A DNA stretch of 26,232 bases from Chloroflexota bacterium. Its GTDB lineage: Bacteria; Chloroflexota; Anaerolineae; Caldilineales; Caldilineaceae. Within the stretch, counting starts at the first letter, position 1. Every line of letters begins with the position of its first letter. This document shows positions 1 through 6,692 of this stretch, one piece after another. The notes under the pieces were generated by a model that was not told the DNA's origin, made no database searches, and saw only the letters and a list, made by a program, of their open reading frames with translations. The DNA is taken from positions 1-26,232 of the forward strand of contig QEUW01000169.1 of the NCBI GenBank assembly GCA_003577005.1. Direction: 5' to 3'. The position numbers and the translations under genes are program-made.

Positions 1-35
1 ACTTGGTAGGCTGTGATGTTATCGCAAGGCTTCAT
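1..35 (-). CDS. Possible start of an unidentified gene running off the left edge
   Basis: On the minus strand an ATG at 35-33 is preceded by a purine-rich AGGGGGTGGT that could serve as a ribosome binding site. It opens a frame of eleven codons (Met-Lys-Pro-Cys-Asp-Asn...) that continues past the window edge without a stop. A well-formed promoter lies about 45 bases upstream, which is the main reason to list it. Eleven codons are too few to identify a product, and the open frame could be chance. Confidence 0.2.
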   Translation of the reverse strand, partial: MKPCDNITAYQ

Positions 36-78
36 ACCACCCCCTGGGCCGGATAGCAAGCCTATCATGCCTGTCTCG

Positions 79-107
79 ATTATACCAGGGGATGGGGGCA
101 TAGACAA
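79..107 (-). promoter_or_regulatory. Sigma-70-type promoter pointing off the left edge
   Basis: The minus strand carries a perfect TATAAT at 84-79. A TTGTCT box (four of six bases to the consensus) sits at 107-102, separated by exactly 17 bases. It lies downstream of the sulfatase stop codon and would drive a separate transcript leaving the window at position 1. The rest of 1-262 shows no gene of its own that I can support. Confidence 0.45.
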
Positions 108-262
108 TCGAGCGGAAAGGGACAAAAGATGGCTTCTTGACCAGGCTGTTGTTGCCCTCTTCCGAGAAGATCCACGGCACCCTGTCTATTCTTATCTACG
201 CTTGTTGAGTTCTTGCTACAGGAAGGCGGCCAAACCTGCAGGTGCCCCCGTTCGCTACAAGG

Positions 263-1825
263 TCACTGCCAGTTCACAAGATAGGGTGCCAGACGGTTCT
301 GCATTTCCAGCAGAACACCTTGCATATCAGGATTGTCAGCCCGGTTATCCCATTGGTGAATATCCGTTTGGATTGCGTACAATTCATGCTGTAGTTCTTC
401 ATCATTGAGGACATTGTAAGCAATATAGGTGTACTCATCGGTGTGAATAACCGCGTGGCCATGATAGAATACGAGGGCTGGGCGGTCTGAGATCCCAGGA
501 GAGACAGCCTGTGGATCCCGCATCAGTGTGGTCAGCGATACACCATCCCGTGGGAGATCATCGGTCTGGGTTATGTTGACCAACTCCATTAAAGTAGGAA
601 AAAGGTCAACGCTGTTCACATGGGCGCTTATGCTTGCCTGGCCGTACCCCGGCGCTTTGATGATCAGCGGAATCTCATAGGATTCTCGCCACAAACTGCC
701 CTTTTCGATTTTCAACTTTTGACCAAGATGGTACCCGTGGTCAGACCAGACTACAATGACAGTATCATGGAGATGGCCGGCGCTGTCCAGTGCATTCAGG
801 ATACGCCCGATCTGCTCGTCGCCAAAGGTCAGACTGGCATAGTAGGTCTGAACGAGAAAGCGCCAATGAGCCTCATCGGCCAATAATTCTTCATCGACGA
901 CTTGTTGTACCGGATGTTCTACATTTAAGTAGCGGCCAGTGGACGGCAAGTCATCCGCATCATTCCACAAAACTTCGGGCAACTGCACATTGTCATAGCG
1001 GTCGATCAGACGTCGTGGAACATAACGAGGGACGTGCGGTGAGACCAACCCCACAGCCGCAAAGAACGGCTGGTCCGCCGGTGCTCTACTAAGGAGACGG
1101 ATGAAATCATCCACAATGGTCCAATCGGCCGTATCCTGCTCGCTGAACGTTTCATCGTTAGCGCCTACCAGATCCTCCAATGCTCCCCAATCTGCCAGTT
1201 TGGAAGTGACAGCATAAAGCCTGTGCAGACCGTGGAGTGGAATATTGGTAGCTCGACGCTGCAGATGATCGATCGGGGTCCAGATGTTTTGGTCGAATTC
1301 CGGCCACTGCTGGCCATTCAGGTGCATCACTTTGCCGGCGGCAAAGGTGTAATAGCCATTGTCACTGAACGTCCTGAAGAGCGTCTTTACCCGGCTGCCC
1401 GCATTTTCCCCATAATGTTGGGTGGCGACCGGACATTCATCCATGTACTGTCGCCACTCAGTCATCACTGTGCCCTTATCATTCACCTCCTCCATGCTGT
1501 GGACACAGTTGTTCACCGGCAATAGGCCGGTCGCGAAGGAGACGCGTGATGGGTTGCAGCCGGTTGAGTTGGCGACTGCGTTGGTGAAGACTATTCCTCC
1601 GCGAGCAATTCGTTCAAGATTAGGAGTCTGCGCTGGCCCACCATAGATTGATATGTCCTTGTTGGCATCATCGAGCACAATCAGCAAGATATTCGGATGT
1701 TGGGGTAGACGGAAGGCATAAACTAGCGGGGAAAAAACCATAAACGCACAACATAGGTTTTGGAGCCCTATGCTCAACAGGCGGCCTGCATTGACAGGTC
1801 TGTTGAAGAACAGCGTGTGTGCCAT
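263..1825 (-). CDS. Iduronate-2-sulfatase-like sulfatase (S1 family), exported
   Basis: This is a type I sulfatase of 520 residues that would hydrolyse a sulfate ester, probably on a sugar. The ATG at 1825 is chosen because AGGAAA lies eight bases upstream; the open frame reaches 2236, but the extra N-terminus is low-complexity and unlike a protein. A hydrophobic stretch at about residues 21-38 looks like a signal peptide or anchor. The formylglycine motif is C90-N-P-S-R, the first metal ligands are D52-D53 (LIVLDD), and the second metal/substrate set is W-S-D362-H363-G. K165 (AGKV) and H264 (SPHVP) match active-site positions of the iduronate-2-sulfatase group. The FFAAVG-SPHVP region and the SYFAS-like 'YYASLTFGDEQIG' also resemble that group. 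It is the last gene of the cluster. The exact substrate cannot be read from sequence, and activation needs a formylglycine-generating enzyme or equivalent that is not visible here. Confidence 0.85.
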   Translation of the reverse strand: MAHTLFFNRPVNAGRLLSIGLQNLCCAFMVFSPLVYAFRLPQHPNILLIVLDDANKDISIYGGPAQTPNLERIARGGIVFTNAVANSTGCNPSRVSFATGLLPVNNCVHSMEEVNDKGTVMTEWRQYMDECPVATQHYGENAGSRVKTLFRTFSDNGYYTFAAGKVMHLNGQQWPEFDQNIWTPIDHLQRRATNIPLHGLHRLYAVTSKLADWGALEDLVGANDETFSEQDTADWTIVDDFIRLLSRAPADQPFFAAVGLVSPHVPRYVPRRLIDRYDNVQLPEVLWNDADDLPSTGRYLNVEHPVQQVVDEELLADEAHWRFLVQTYYASLTFGDEQIGRILNALDSAGHLHDTVIVVWSDHGYHLGQKLKIEKGSLWRESYEIPLIIKAPGYGQASISAHVNSVDLFPTLMELVNITQTDDLPRDGVSLTTLMRDPQAVSPGISDRPALVFYHGHAVIHTDEYTYIAYNVLNDEELQHELYAIQTDIHQWDNRADNPDMQGVLLEMQNRLAPYLVNWQ

Positions 1826-2053
1826 GGAATTTCCTGCGATTTCCGCAAAAACAGCGAACCGGCGGAACAGGGTTAGGGGTTTTGTGTCTTTTACCATTTG
1901 ACAAATACCAGCAGCCTGGCATCTTCTCGAGCTTTGACAAGCGCTACCGTATCGACTTGGGCTTTCATGCTGCCTTCGTTGCGTTTTTCGGGCTGTATGG
2001 AGATGCCAACGGCAGCAGCCATGCCGTAGCACAGTGCCACAGCAATTTAGACA

Positions 2054-2083
2054 AGTATACTCTGTAAGCAGCCGCGTGGACAA
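2054..2083 (-). promoter_or_regulatory. Candidate promoter for the sulfatase gene
   Basis: The 298-base stretch 1826-2123 between the broken ligase gene and the sulfatase holds no convincing gene. On the minus strand it contains TATACT at 2059-2054 with TTGTCC at 2083-2078, spaced by 18 bases. The sulfatase start lies about 230 bases downstream. If real, it would allow the sulfatase to be expressed although the gene upstream is interrupted by insertion sequences. The match is modest. Confidence 0.3.
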
Positions 2084-2123
2084 GAAATTGAGAGTACAGT
2101 AGTTTTCAGGAAGCTCTCGAGGC

Positions 2124-2862
2124 CTAGTACTGTAAAAACAGCACCGTGACAAGCGTATAGACCACCCAGGGGAGAAAGGCAATTTTTGTCCCCCAAACGA
2201 CAGCGTCCAACAAGCCGTGGACACTGATGTCCACACAACTGCCCAGGGCGCCTACGGTCAAGACCCATCGAACCGAGTGCAATGAGTAGCTACGCAACAT
2301 GACAAAGAGCATGGCGTAGAGATTGATGAGCAGCGCCATGTAAGCAATTGCCCCTGGCAGGCCCATATCGATGCCGATTTGCAGGACCAGATTATGGGCG
2401 TGCGGATACCTATCCACCGGAAATGAGAGCGGGTAGAGCCGTGGAAACACGATAGTAAACGTTCCAATACCAATGCCGGTAAAGGGAAAGTCCTGAATTG
2501 CGGTCAGCGAGTGCTGCCAGATCTCAAGGCGACCGCCCCATCCAGCCAGGGTTCCATCGCGGCTGGATTGCTCTACCAATATCTGCCACCCGATCTGCCG
2601 GAACAGTGCTGCAACGCCAAGGATGAGCAACGGTACAGCAAACAGCAATCGGGGCCACCGTATCACCAATATGATTCCAAATGCACCGGCCGCCGCCAAA
2701 TAAGCGCCACGACTCTGGGTCAAAATGGTCAGCACCTGTGTGTAAATGAACAACAGGGCAAACACGATCCGCAACGTTAGCACCCGTCTCTCTTGTGACC
2801 GGGGGCATGACGAAATGGCTGGTAACGAAATCCCCTTGAATAGATAAAAGTAGGGTAAAGTA
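2124..2862 (-). pseudogene. 3' part of an IS-interrupted O-antigen ligase/polymerase (Wzy/WaaL type)
   Basis: This is the C-terminal half of a membrane protein of the Wzy_C (O-antigen ligase/polymerase) family, which joins or polymerises lipid-linked glycans at the outer face of the inner membrane. The T-Q-S-R-G-A-Y motif, several membrane segments, a GIGIGTF motif and a periplasmic 'HAHN' histidine pair followed by L-Q-I-G are all typical. The open frame runs upstream to 2963, but residues encoded beyond about 2862 come from the adjacent IS630 element. The N-terminal half lies at 5175-5886, on the far side of two insertion sequences, so this piece has no start of its own and is almost certainly not functional. 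An intact relative lies at 11817-13331. Confidence 0.85.
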
Positions 2863-2887
2863 GACCGAGAATCTGCGAAATCCCTAA

Positions 2888-2915
2888 TAGACAAAACAAA
2901 TAAAAGACATATAAT
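2888..2915 (+). promoter_or_regulatory. Promoter of the IS630 transposase, possibly giving a leaderless mRNA
   Basis: A TAGACA box (five of six bases) at 2888-2893 and a perfect TATAAT at 2910-2915 are separated by 16 bases. The transposase ATG at 2923 is only eight bases from the end of the -10 box, so transcription would begin at or almost at the start codon. Confidence 0.5.
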
Positions 2916-2922
2916 AGAGGGT

Positions 2923-4037
2923 ATGAGAAAGCGACAATTCAAGCTAAATGAAGCAGAGGTCAAGGCGCTCCAAGGCGCGTATCACAATAGTGACGATCCG
3001 CTGGCGCGCATCAATAGTGACGATCCGCTGGCGCGCATCCGCTTTCAGGCGGTACGGCTCTACGGGCAAGGGTATCAGGTCGAAGAAATCGAGCGCATCT
3101 GCGGTTGTAGTCGGCCTAGTCTCCTCGAATGGTGTCGGGACTATCGACAGGAAGGGCTCGCTGGGCTGCTGGATCACCGACAAGGGGGGAACGCCGCCAA
3201 ACTGAAACCACTCCAACTCGAAGCCCTCCAAGCCCTGCTGCAGCGCTACACGCCTGCTCAACTGTTTGGTCAGGCGAACTGCTGTGGTGATGGTGTCTTT
3301 TGGACAGTACCCGATTTGCAACGGTTAGTGCAGGAACGCTTTAGCGTTATCTATCGCAGTCGTACCTCCTATCGGAGCCTGTTTGCCAAGTGTGGGTTGA
3401 GTCGGCAGCGTCCGGGTCAGTACTACAAATCGCGCAACGAACGCAAAGTCATGGCCTTTGAAGAGGAGCTTGAAAAAAACTGACCGACACGGCGCAGGAG
3501 GCGCCCGACACTGTCATCGTGGCGGGGGACGAAATGTCGCTCTACCTGCAAGCCACGCTCAAAGCCGTGTGGTACTTCCGCGGACAAACGCCCATCGTCA
3601 AACGCCATCCTGGCCGTGAGTTAACCCATTTCTACGGTGCCTTGAACCTGGCCACGGGGCAGGAGGTGGTCATGCGCACACCCATTATGAATGCTGACGT
3701 CTCTGCCTTGTTCTTACAAAAATTGCTGCTGACCTATCCGGACCGACCCATCCTTCTCTTCTGGGATAAGGCGCCCTGGCACCACGGCGCAGCGCTTCAA
3801 CGCCTACTCGCCGACCATCCCCGCTTAGAAATCCTCTATTTCCCCACCGCTGCCCCTGACCTCAACCCGCAGGAGCATGTTTGGAAAGCGACCCGGGAGG
3901 CCGTCAGCCATAACCATCAAATGTCCAAGCTTGACCAACTTGCCCACGCCGTCGAAGCGCATCTGACTTCGACCACCTTTCCTTGTTCGCTGCTTGACCA
4001 GCATGACTATCACCGCTTATCTATGTTGTTTAGTTGA
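2923..4037 (+). CDS. IS630-family DDE transposase, made by -1 ribosomal frameshifting
   Basis: The enzyme cuts and joins the ends of the IS630 element. It lies in two frames. ORF A (2923-3483, 186 codons) holds helix-turn-helix domains that bind the ends (LYGQGYQVEEIERICGCS, then EGLAGLLDHRQGG). The second frame holds the catalytic core with D in V-A-G-D-E (3510-3524), D in L-F-W-D-K-A-P-W-H-H, and E in P-D-L-N-P-Q-E-H-V-W. The frames meet at A-AAA-AAC (3474-3480), immediately followed by TGA. A -1 slip there gives one protein of about 371 residues, the usual size for the family. A perfect tandem duplication adds nine residues (NSDDPLARI repeated) near residue 22. The separate 172-residue frame starting at 3519 begins downstream of the first catalytic aspartate region and is unlikely to be translated alone. 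Confidence 0.85.
2985..3038 (+). repeat. Perfect 27-bp tandem duplication inside the transposase gene
   Basis: Bases 2985-3011 are repeated exactly at 3012-3038, with one further matching base at 3039. Being 27 bases long, the duplication keeps the frame and adds a second NSDDPLARI between the N-terminus and the first helix-turn-helix. Perfect identity argues for a recent slippage or recombination event in this copy. Confidence 0.95.
3464..3505 (+). promoter_or_regulatory. Programmed -1 frameshift signal (SD-like site, slippery heptamer, hairpin)
   Basis: Three elements of a dnaX-like recoding site occur in order. AGGAG at 3464-3468 is an internal Shine-Dalgarno-like sequence five bases before the slip site. 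A-AAA-AAC at 3474-3480 is in the correct zero-frame phase. A GGCGC/GCGCC stem with a five-base loop at 3491-3505 starts ten bases after the heptamer. TGA directly follows the heptamer in the zero frame. The stem is short, so its strength is uncertain. Confidence 0.75.
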
Positions 4038-4045
4038 TTTCTCTA

Positions 4046-4065
4046 TAAGCCCACCGAGGCCGTCT
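4046..4065 (-). other. Short remnant of the ligase gene between the two insertion sequences
   Basis: About 20 bases separate the proposed right end of the IS630 element from the left end of the IS110 element. Read on the minus strand in the frame of the upstream ligase piece they encode approximately Asp-Gly-Leu-Gly-Gly-Leu, leading in phase into Thr-Leu-Pro-Tyr-Phe of the downstream piece. This suggests two independent insertions a few codons apart rather than one composite insertion. The assignment depends on the inferred element ends. Confidence 0.5.
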
Positions 4066-4071
4066 GACAGA
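4063..4071. repeat. IS110 junction repeat TCTGACAGA (partner TCTGTCAGA at 5172-5180)
   Basis: TCTGACAGA at the left junction and TCTGTCAGA at the right junction are identical except for the central base. Each is a palindrome around that base, so they are related both as direct and as inverted repeats; extended by one base (4063-4072 and 5171-5180) the inverted match is a perfect ten. The right copy begins two bases after the transposase stop codon. One copy may be target and the other element end. Confidence 0.7.
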
Positions 4072-4072
4072 T

Positions 4073-4182
4073 GAGATCAAAGGCCAGGCTTGCGCTTCGA
4101 GGCAGAGTAGGATCCATTAAGCGCATCCCAGCTTGCTCAAACAAGGTCAGCCCGCGCATGTCCGTTCAGTGAGGAGAGCATC
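4073..4182 (+). ncRNA. Candidate IS110 bridge-RNA region
   Basis: Elements of the IS110 subgroup encode a structured bridge RNA in the non-coding left end, upstream of the recombinase gene. This 110-base stretch is in that position and shows small self-complementary pieces, such as CTTG-loop-CAAG around 4132-4145. The six bases CGAGGC occur both here (4098-4103) and in the left target flank (4055-4060), as a target guide might, but six bases could be chance. I could not fold it. It ends in GAGGAG seven bases before the ATG, the ribosome binding site of the recombinase. Confidence 0.4.
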
Positions 4183-5169
4183 ATGATTCTCGGCATCGAC
4201 ATCTCCAAAGCGTACTTTGACGTGACGGTACGGATGGGACCTGGTCAAAAAACGCATCGCCAGTTCACGAATGATGAGCCAGGGATCGCGGCGCTGCTGG
4301 CGTGGCTGAAGCGCCAAGGCGTCAGCGACCTGCATGTCTGCATGGAAGCCACCAACCTCTACTGGGAGGCGGTGGCCGAGCAGATCCATGAGCAAGGCTA
4401 TACGGTGAGCGTCGTCGGGTGCCCCCGGGGCGCGGCCCGCATCAAAGGCTTTGCGCAGACGCAACTGCGCCGCAACAAGACCGACAAGCAAGATAGTGAC
4501 GTGATTGCCGACTTCTGTGCCGCCCTGAAGCCAGCGGCTTGGCAGCCCCCTTCGCCCACCCAACGCAAGCTGCGGGCCTTAGAACGCCATCGCGAGGCAT
4601 TGCAAAAGACGCTCACCCAGCAGAAAAATCGCCTCGCCAGTAGCAAAGATCCAGATGTCATCCGCTCGTTGCAGCGGGTGATTGACACCTTGCAACAGGA
4701 AATCGAGCAGCTGAACCAGCAGATTGCCGCCGAGATCGCCCAGCATGAAGCGCTCGCCACCCAGAAAGCCTTGCTCCTGTCCATCCAAGGCATCGGCGAG
4801 CGCACCGCCCATAAACTGATGACCGAAATGTACGATCTTGCCATGTACGAAAATGCGCATGCCGCCGCCGCCGATGCGGGGGTCACGCCGGCTCACCATG
4901 AGTCAGGGGCCACCATCCGCCGCCCAGCGCGACTCTCCAAAGTCGGTAAAGCTGCTGTACGCGGCGCCCTCTACTGGCCCGCCATCACCGCTATCCGCTA
5001 TAACCCTGTCGTGCGCACCCTTGCCCAGCGACTCGAACGACAAAACAAACCGGCCAAGGTCATCATCGCCGCGGCGATGCGCAAGCTCATCCATCTGGCT
5101 TATGGTGTGCTCAAACACAAGCGCCCGTTCGACCCCAACTGGGGCGCTCAACCTGTTCCGGCAACGTAG
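4183..5169 (+). CDS. IS110-family DEDD transposase/recombinase
   Basis: This 328-residue protein has the two-domain architecture of the family. The N-terminal RuvC-like DEDD domain shows D5 in L-G-I-D-I-S, E in C-M-E-A-T-N, and the D pair in N-K-T-D-K-Q-D-S-D-V-I-A-D-F. A coiled-coil-like linker rich in Gln and Glu covers about residues 125-190. The C-terminal Transposase_20 domain begins at L-S-I-Q-G-I-G-E-R-T and contains the A-A-D-A-G-V-T-P and E-S-G-A-T-I-R region that bears the catalytic serine, then L-S-K-V-G-K-A-A-V-R. A strong GAGGAG precedes the ATG at 4183. The frame is intact, so the element may still be active. Confidence 0.93.
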   Translation: MILGIDISKAYFDVTVRMGPGQKTHRQFTNDEPGIAALLAWLKRQGVSDLHVCMEATNLYWEAVAEQIHEQGYTVSVVGCPRGAARIKGFAQTQLRRNKTDKQDSDVIADFCAALKPAAWQPPSPTQRKLRALERHREALQKTLTQQKNRLASSKDPDVIRSLQRVIDTLQQEIEQLNQQIAAEIAQHEALATQKALLLSIQGIGERTAHKLMTEMYDLAMYENAHAAAADAGVTPAHHESGATIRRPARLSKVGKAAVRGALYWPAITAIRYNPVVRTLAQRLERQNKPAKVIIAAAMRKLIHLAYGVLKHKRPFDPNWGAQPVPAT

Positions 5170-5174
5170 TATCT

Positions 5175-5886
5175 GTCAGATTGCTGCTGGTGCGTGACAG
5201 CGGCACCCCCTTTGCTGGTGGGGCGCCGGTGGGAGCCTTGAGAAAGAGGGTTAGACTCAACAGCAAGGGCAGGACGATTACCAGTGCGCCTGCCACCACG
5301 TTGGCATGGATCGTTTCGCCCATGTTTAGCTGCAGTGCTTGTAAGTCCTCGTACAAAGCCAGGTCAAAGAGGCGCAGCTCTGTCTTCCAGTTCACAAGAA
5401 ATGGAGCCACCAGGGCCAGACCGGCAACGAAGAGCAGCAGCAAGCCCACCACCACAGCCGGGTGGCACACGCGGGCGCCCAGCGGATCAGCGCCTGATAG
5501 AGGGCAATTCCCCAGACAAGATACCCAGCAGCCTCCCACGAAGCGGCGCGGTCGGCAGATACCCAGATAGTTACTGGCAGCCAAAGCAAGAGCAAGAAAA
5601 CTGGCAGGGTGATAGGTGAGCCGAGCAAGTGGGCGCGCCCACTTGCTCGGCGTGCGCTCAATTGTTCGAACCAACGCAACGGCCAGAACAGAAATAGGAT
5701 GACGAGCAAATAGGGGTGAAGGGCCAGCGGAAGAAACCTGCCGGGAAGCAAAATCGGGATGCCCAGGGCTAGAATCCACAACGGCTCAAGCAAAAGAATA
5801 TAGGCGAAGTTTCGGCGAGTGGACACGGAAAAGTGCAAGGCGTTGTAATGATCGGGATGAAAAAACTTGCCAATGGCTCTGGACAC
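5175..5886 (-). pseudogene. 5' part of the IS-interrupted O-antigen ligase/polymerase, with a frameshift
   Basis: This is the N-terminal half of the Wzy/WaaL-type protein whose C-terminal half lies at 2124-2862. The likely start is the GTG at 5886, with GAGG about ten bases upstream and 17 bases after the wecG-like stop. Membrane segments include NFAYILLLEPLWILALGIPI and LLVILFLFWPLRW, then a frame change in the region 5460-5490: YQALIRW continues in the other frame as R-V-C-H-P-A-V-V-V-G. The second frame then gives GLLLLFVAGLALVAPFLVNW and the typical 'HANVVAGALVIVLPLLL' segment before the IS110 junction near 5175. With the IS elements removed, the gene would encode about 490 residues, close to the 504 of the intact relative at 11817-13331. 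A sequencing error at the frameshift cannot be excluded, but the insertions alone inactivate it. Confidence 0.85.
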
Positions 5887-5903
5887 TAGACCTGATCCTC
5901 CAG

Positions 5904-6689
5904 TCAAGAACCGGCACGCAGAGCCTCTCTCAACCAACACGCTAGAGAGCGGGAGACAAACTGGATATTCCCGATGAGATAACGCCGCCACATGCGTCTT
6001 GGTTCGGCTAGTAATCGATGCAGCCACTGCAATCCGGCGCGCCGCATCCAGGTGGGTGCCTCTTTCTGGATGCCAGACAGATACAGAATCGTGCCACCGC
6101 CGATATGCCAGATGAGCGATTCAGGGCGCTCCTGAGCAATGATGTGCAAAAGCTTTTCGGTTTTAGGAGTACCAAGCCCCAGGAGAATCATATCAACCGG
6201 GCCTTGCTCCCGAAAATAGCCGCGATAGTATTCCTCTGGCAAGTAACCTGAGAGCGCCTCAACTATTGTAAGGTGGGAACAGGATTTGTGAATCGTTTCG
6301 CTGGCAGTCTGGGCGATCTCTTCCGTACCACCCACAAGAATCGAATGGCTGGCGGGAAAGGAGCTGTCCTGCATAAAGGCGCGAAATGCCTCAGTCATGT
6401 TGCAGCGCTCCTCAACACGCAGACCGAACAGGCGGGCAGACCAGACAATCGCCATCCCATCGGCAGCCACAATGCGAGACTGGTTCAGGGCAGTCGTCAA
6501 CTCTGCATCATTCCAGGCAAGGTTGAAAATGTGCGCGTTCAGACAGTTGATGGTACGCGGTTGCAGTGATTTGTTCTCCAACAGGAGGCGAATTTCCGCC
6601 AGCAGCTGCGGGATCGTATGGGTCGAGCATTTCACAAAGTGCAACATACCGTGCGCTGGTGCGCTGGCCGTGAGCGTTTTGCCCATCAT
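5904..6689 (-). CDS. WecG/TagA/CpsF-family glycosyltransferase (GT26)
   Basis: A 261-residue member of the family that adds an N-acetylmannosaminuronic acid-type or related sugar to a lipid-linked disaccharide precursor at the cytoplasmic membrane face. Visible family features are N-C-L-N-A-H (48-53), A-A-D-G (75-78) with the catalytic-type aspartate, E-E-R-C-N-M-T-E (93-100), and D-M-I-L-L-G-L-G-T-P-K-T-E near 170. The usual E-R-V-x-G and P-K-Q-E motifs are altered here (NMTE, PKTE), so the donor could differ. Two adjacent ATG codons (6689 and 6686) follow the stop of the GT4 gene by three bases, suggesting coupled translation. The stop is 17 bases before the broken ligase gene. Confidence 0.88.
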   Translation of the reverse strand: MMGKTLTASAPAHGMLHFVKCSTHTIPQLLAEIRLLLENKSLQPRTINCLNAHIFNLAWNDAELTTALNQSRIVAADGMAIVWSARLFGLRVEERCNMTEAFRAFMQDSSFPASHSILVGGTEEIAQTASETIHKSCSHLTIVEALSGYLPEEYYRGYFREQGPVDMILLGLGTPKTEKLLHIIAQERPESLIWHIGGGTILYLSGIQKEAPTWMRRAGLQWLHRLLAEPRRMWRRYLIGNIQFVSRSLACWLREALRAGS

Positions 6690-6692
6690 CTT

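Larger units (their letters stand above)
2863..4045 (+). mobile_element. IS630-family insertion sequence, about 1.18 kb
   Basis: The element carries a frameshifted DDE transposase on the plus strand and sits inside a ligase gene in the opposite orientation. The IS630 family inserts at TA and duplicates it. TA occurs at 2861-2862 on the left and 4046-4047 on the right. Using those two as the duplicated target, the ligase frame rejoins in phase, reading Gly-Leu-Thr-Leu-Pro-Tyr across the junction. The terminal inverted repeats are poor: the left end is GACCGAGAATC and the right end, read inward, is TAGAGAAATC. A TA at 4044-4045 is therefore an alternative right boundary, but it does not restore the frame. 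Confidence 0.7.
4063..5180 (+). mobile_element. IS110-family insertion sequence, about 1.1 kb
   Basis: The element has a single DEDD transposase gene on the plus strand, about 110 non-coding bases before it and almost none after it, the layout of the IS110 subgroup rather than IS1111. Both junctions carry related nine-base odd palindromes (4063-4071 and 5172-5180). The exact ends fall within these repeats and cannot be fixed to the base. It sits inside the ligase gene, opposite in orientation. Confidence 0.75.

Noticed and set aside
13..408. A 131-codon open frame on the plus strand at the left edge
   Set aside because: It runs antisense into the sulfatase 3' end, is proline-rich and of irregular composition, and lacks a ribosome binding site.
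1826..2236. N-terminal extension of the sulfatase up to 2236, or the ATG at 1897
   Set aside because: The extension is cysteine- and arginine-rich and unlike a signal peptide, and 1897 has no ribosome binding site, while 1825 has AGGAAA and a proper hydrophobic leader.
2985..3038. Direct repeats considered as a CRISPR fragment
   Set aside because: There are only two contiguous copies with no spacers, and they lie inside a transposase coding frame.
2861..5180. The two insertion sequences as a composite transposon
   Set aside because: They belong to different families with different end types, carry no cargo between them, and about 20 ligase-derived bases appear to separate them.
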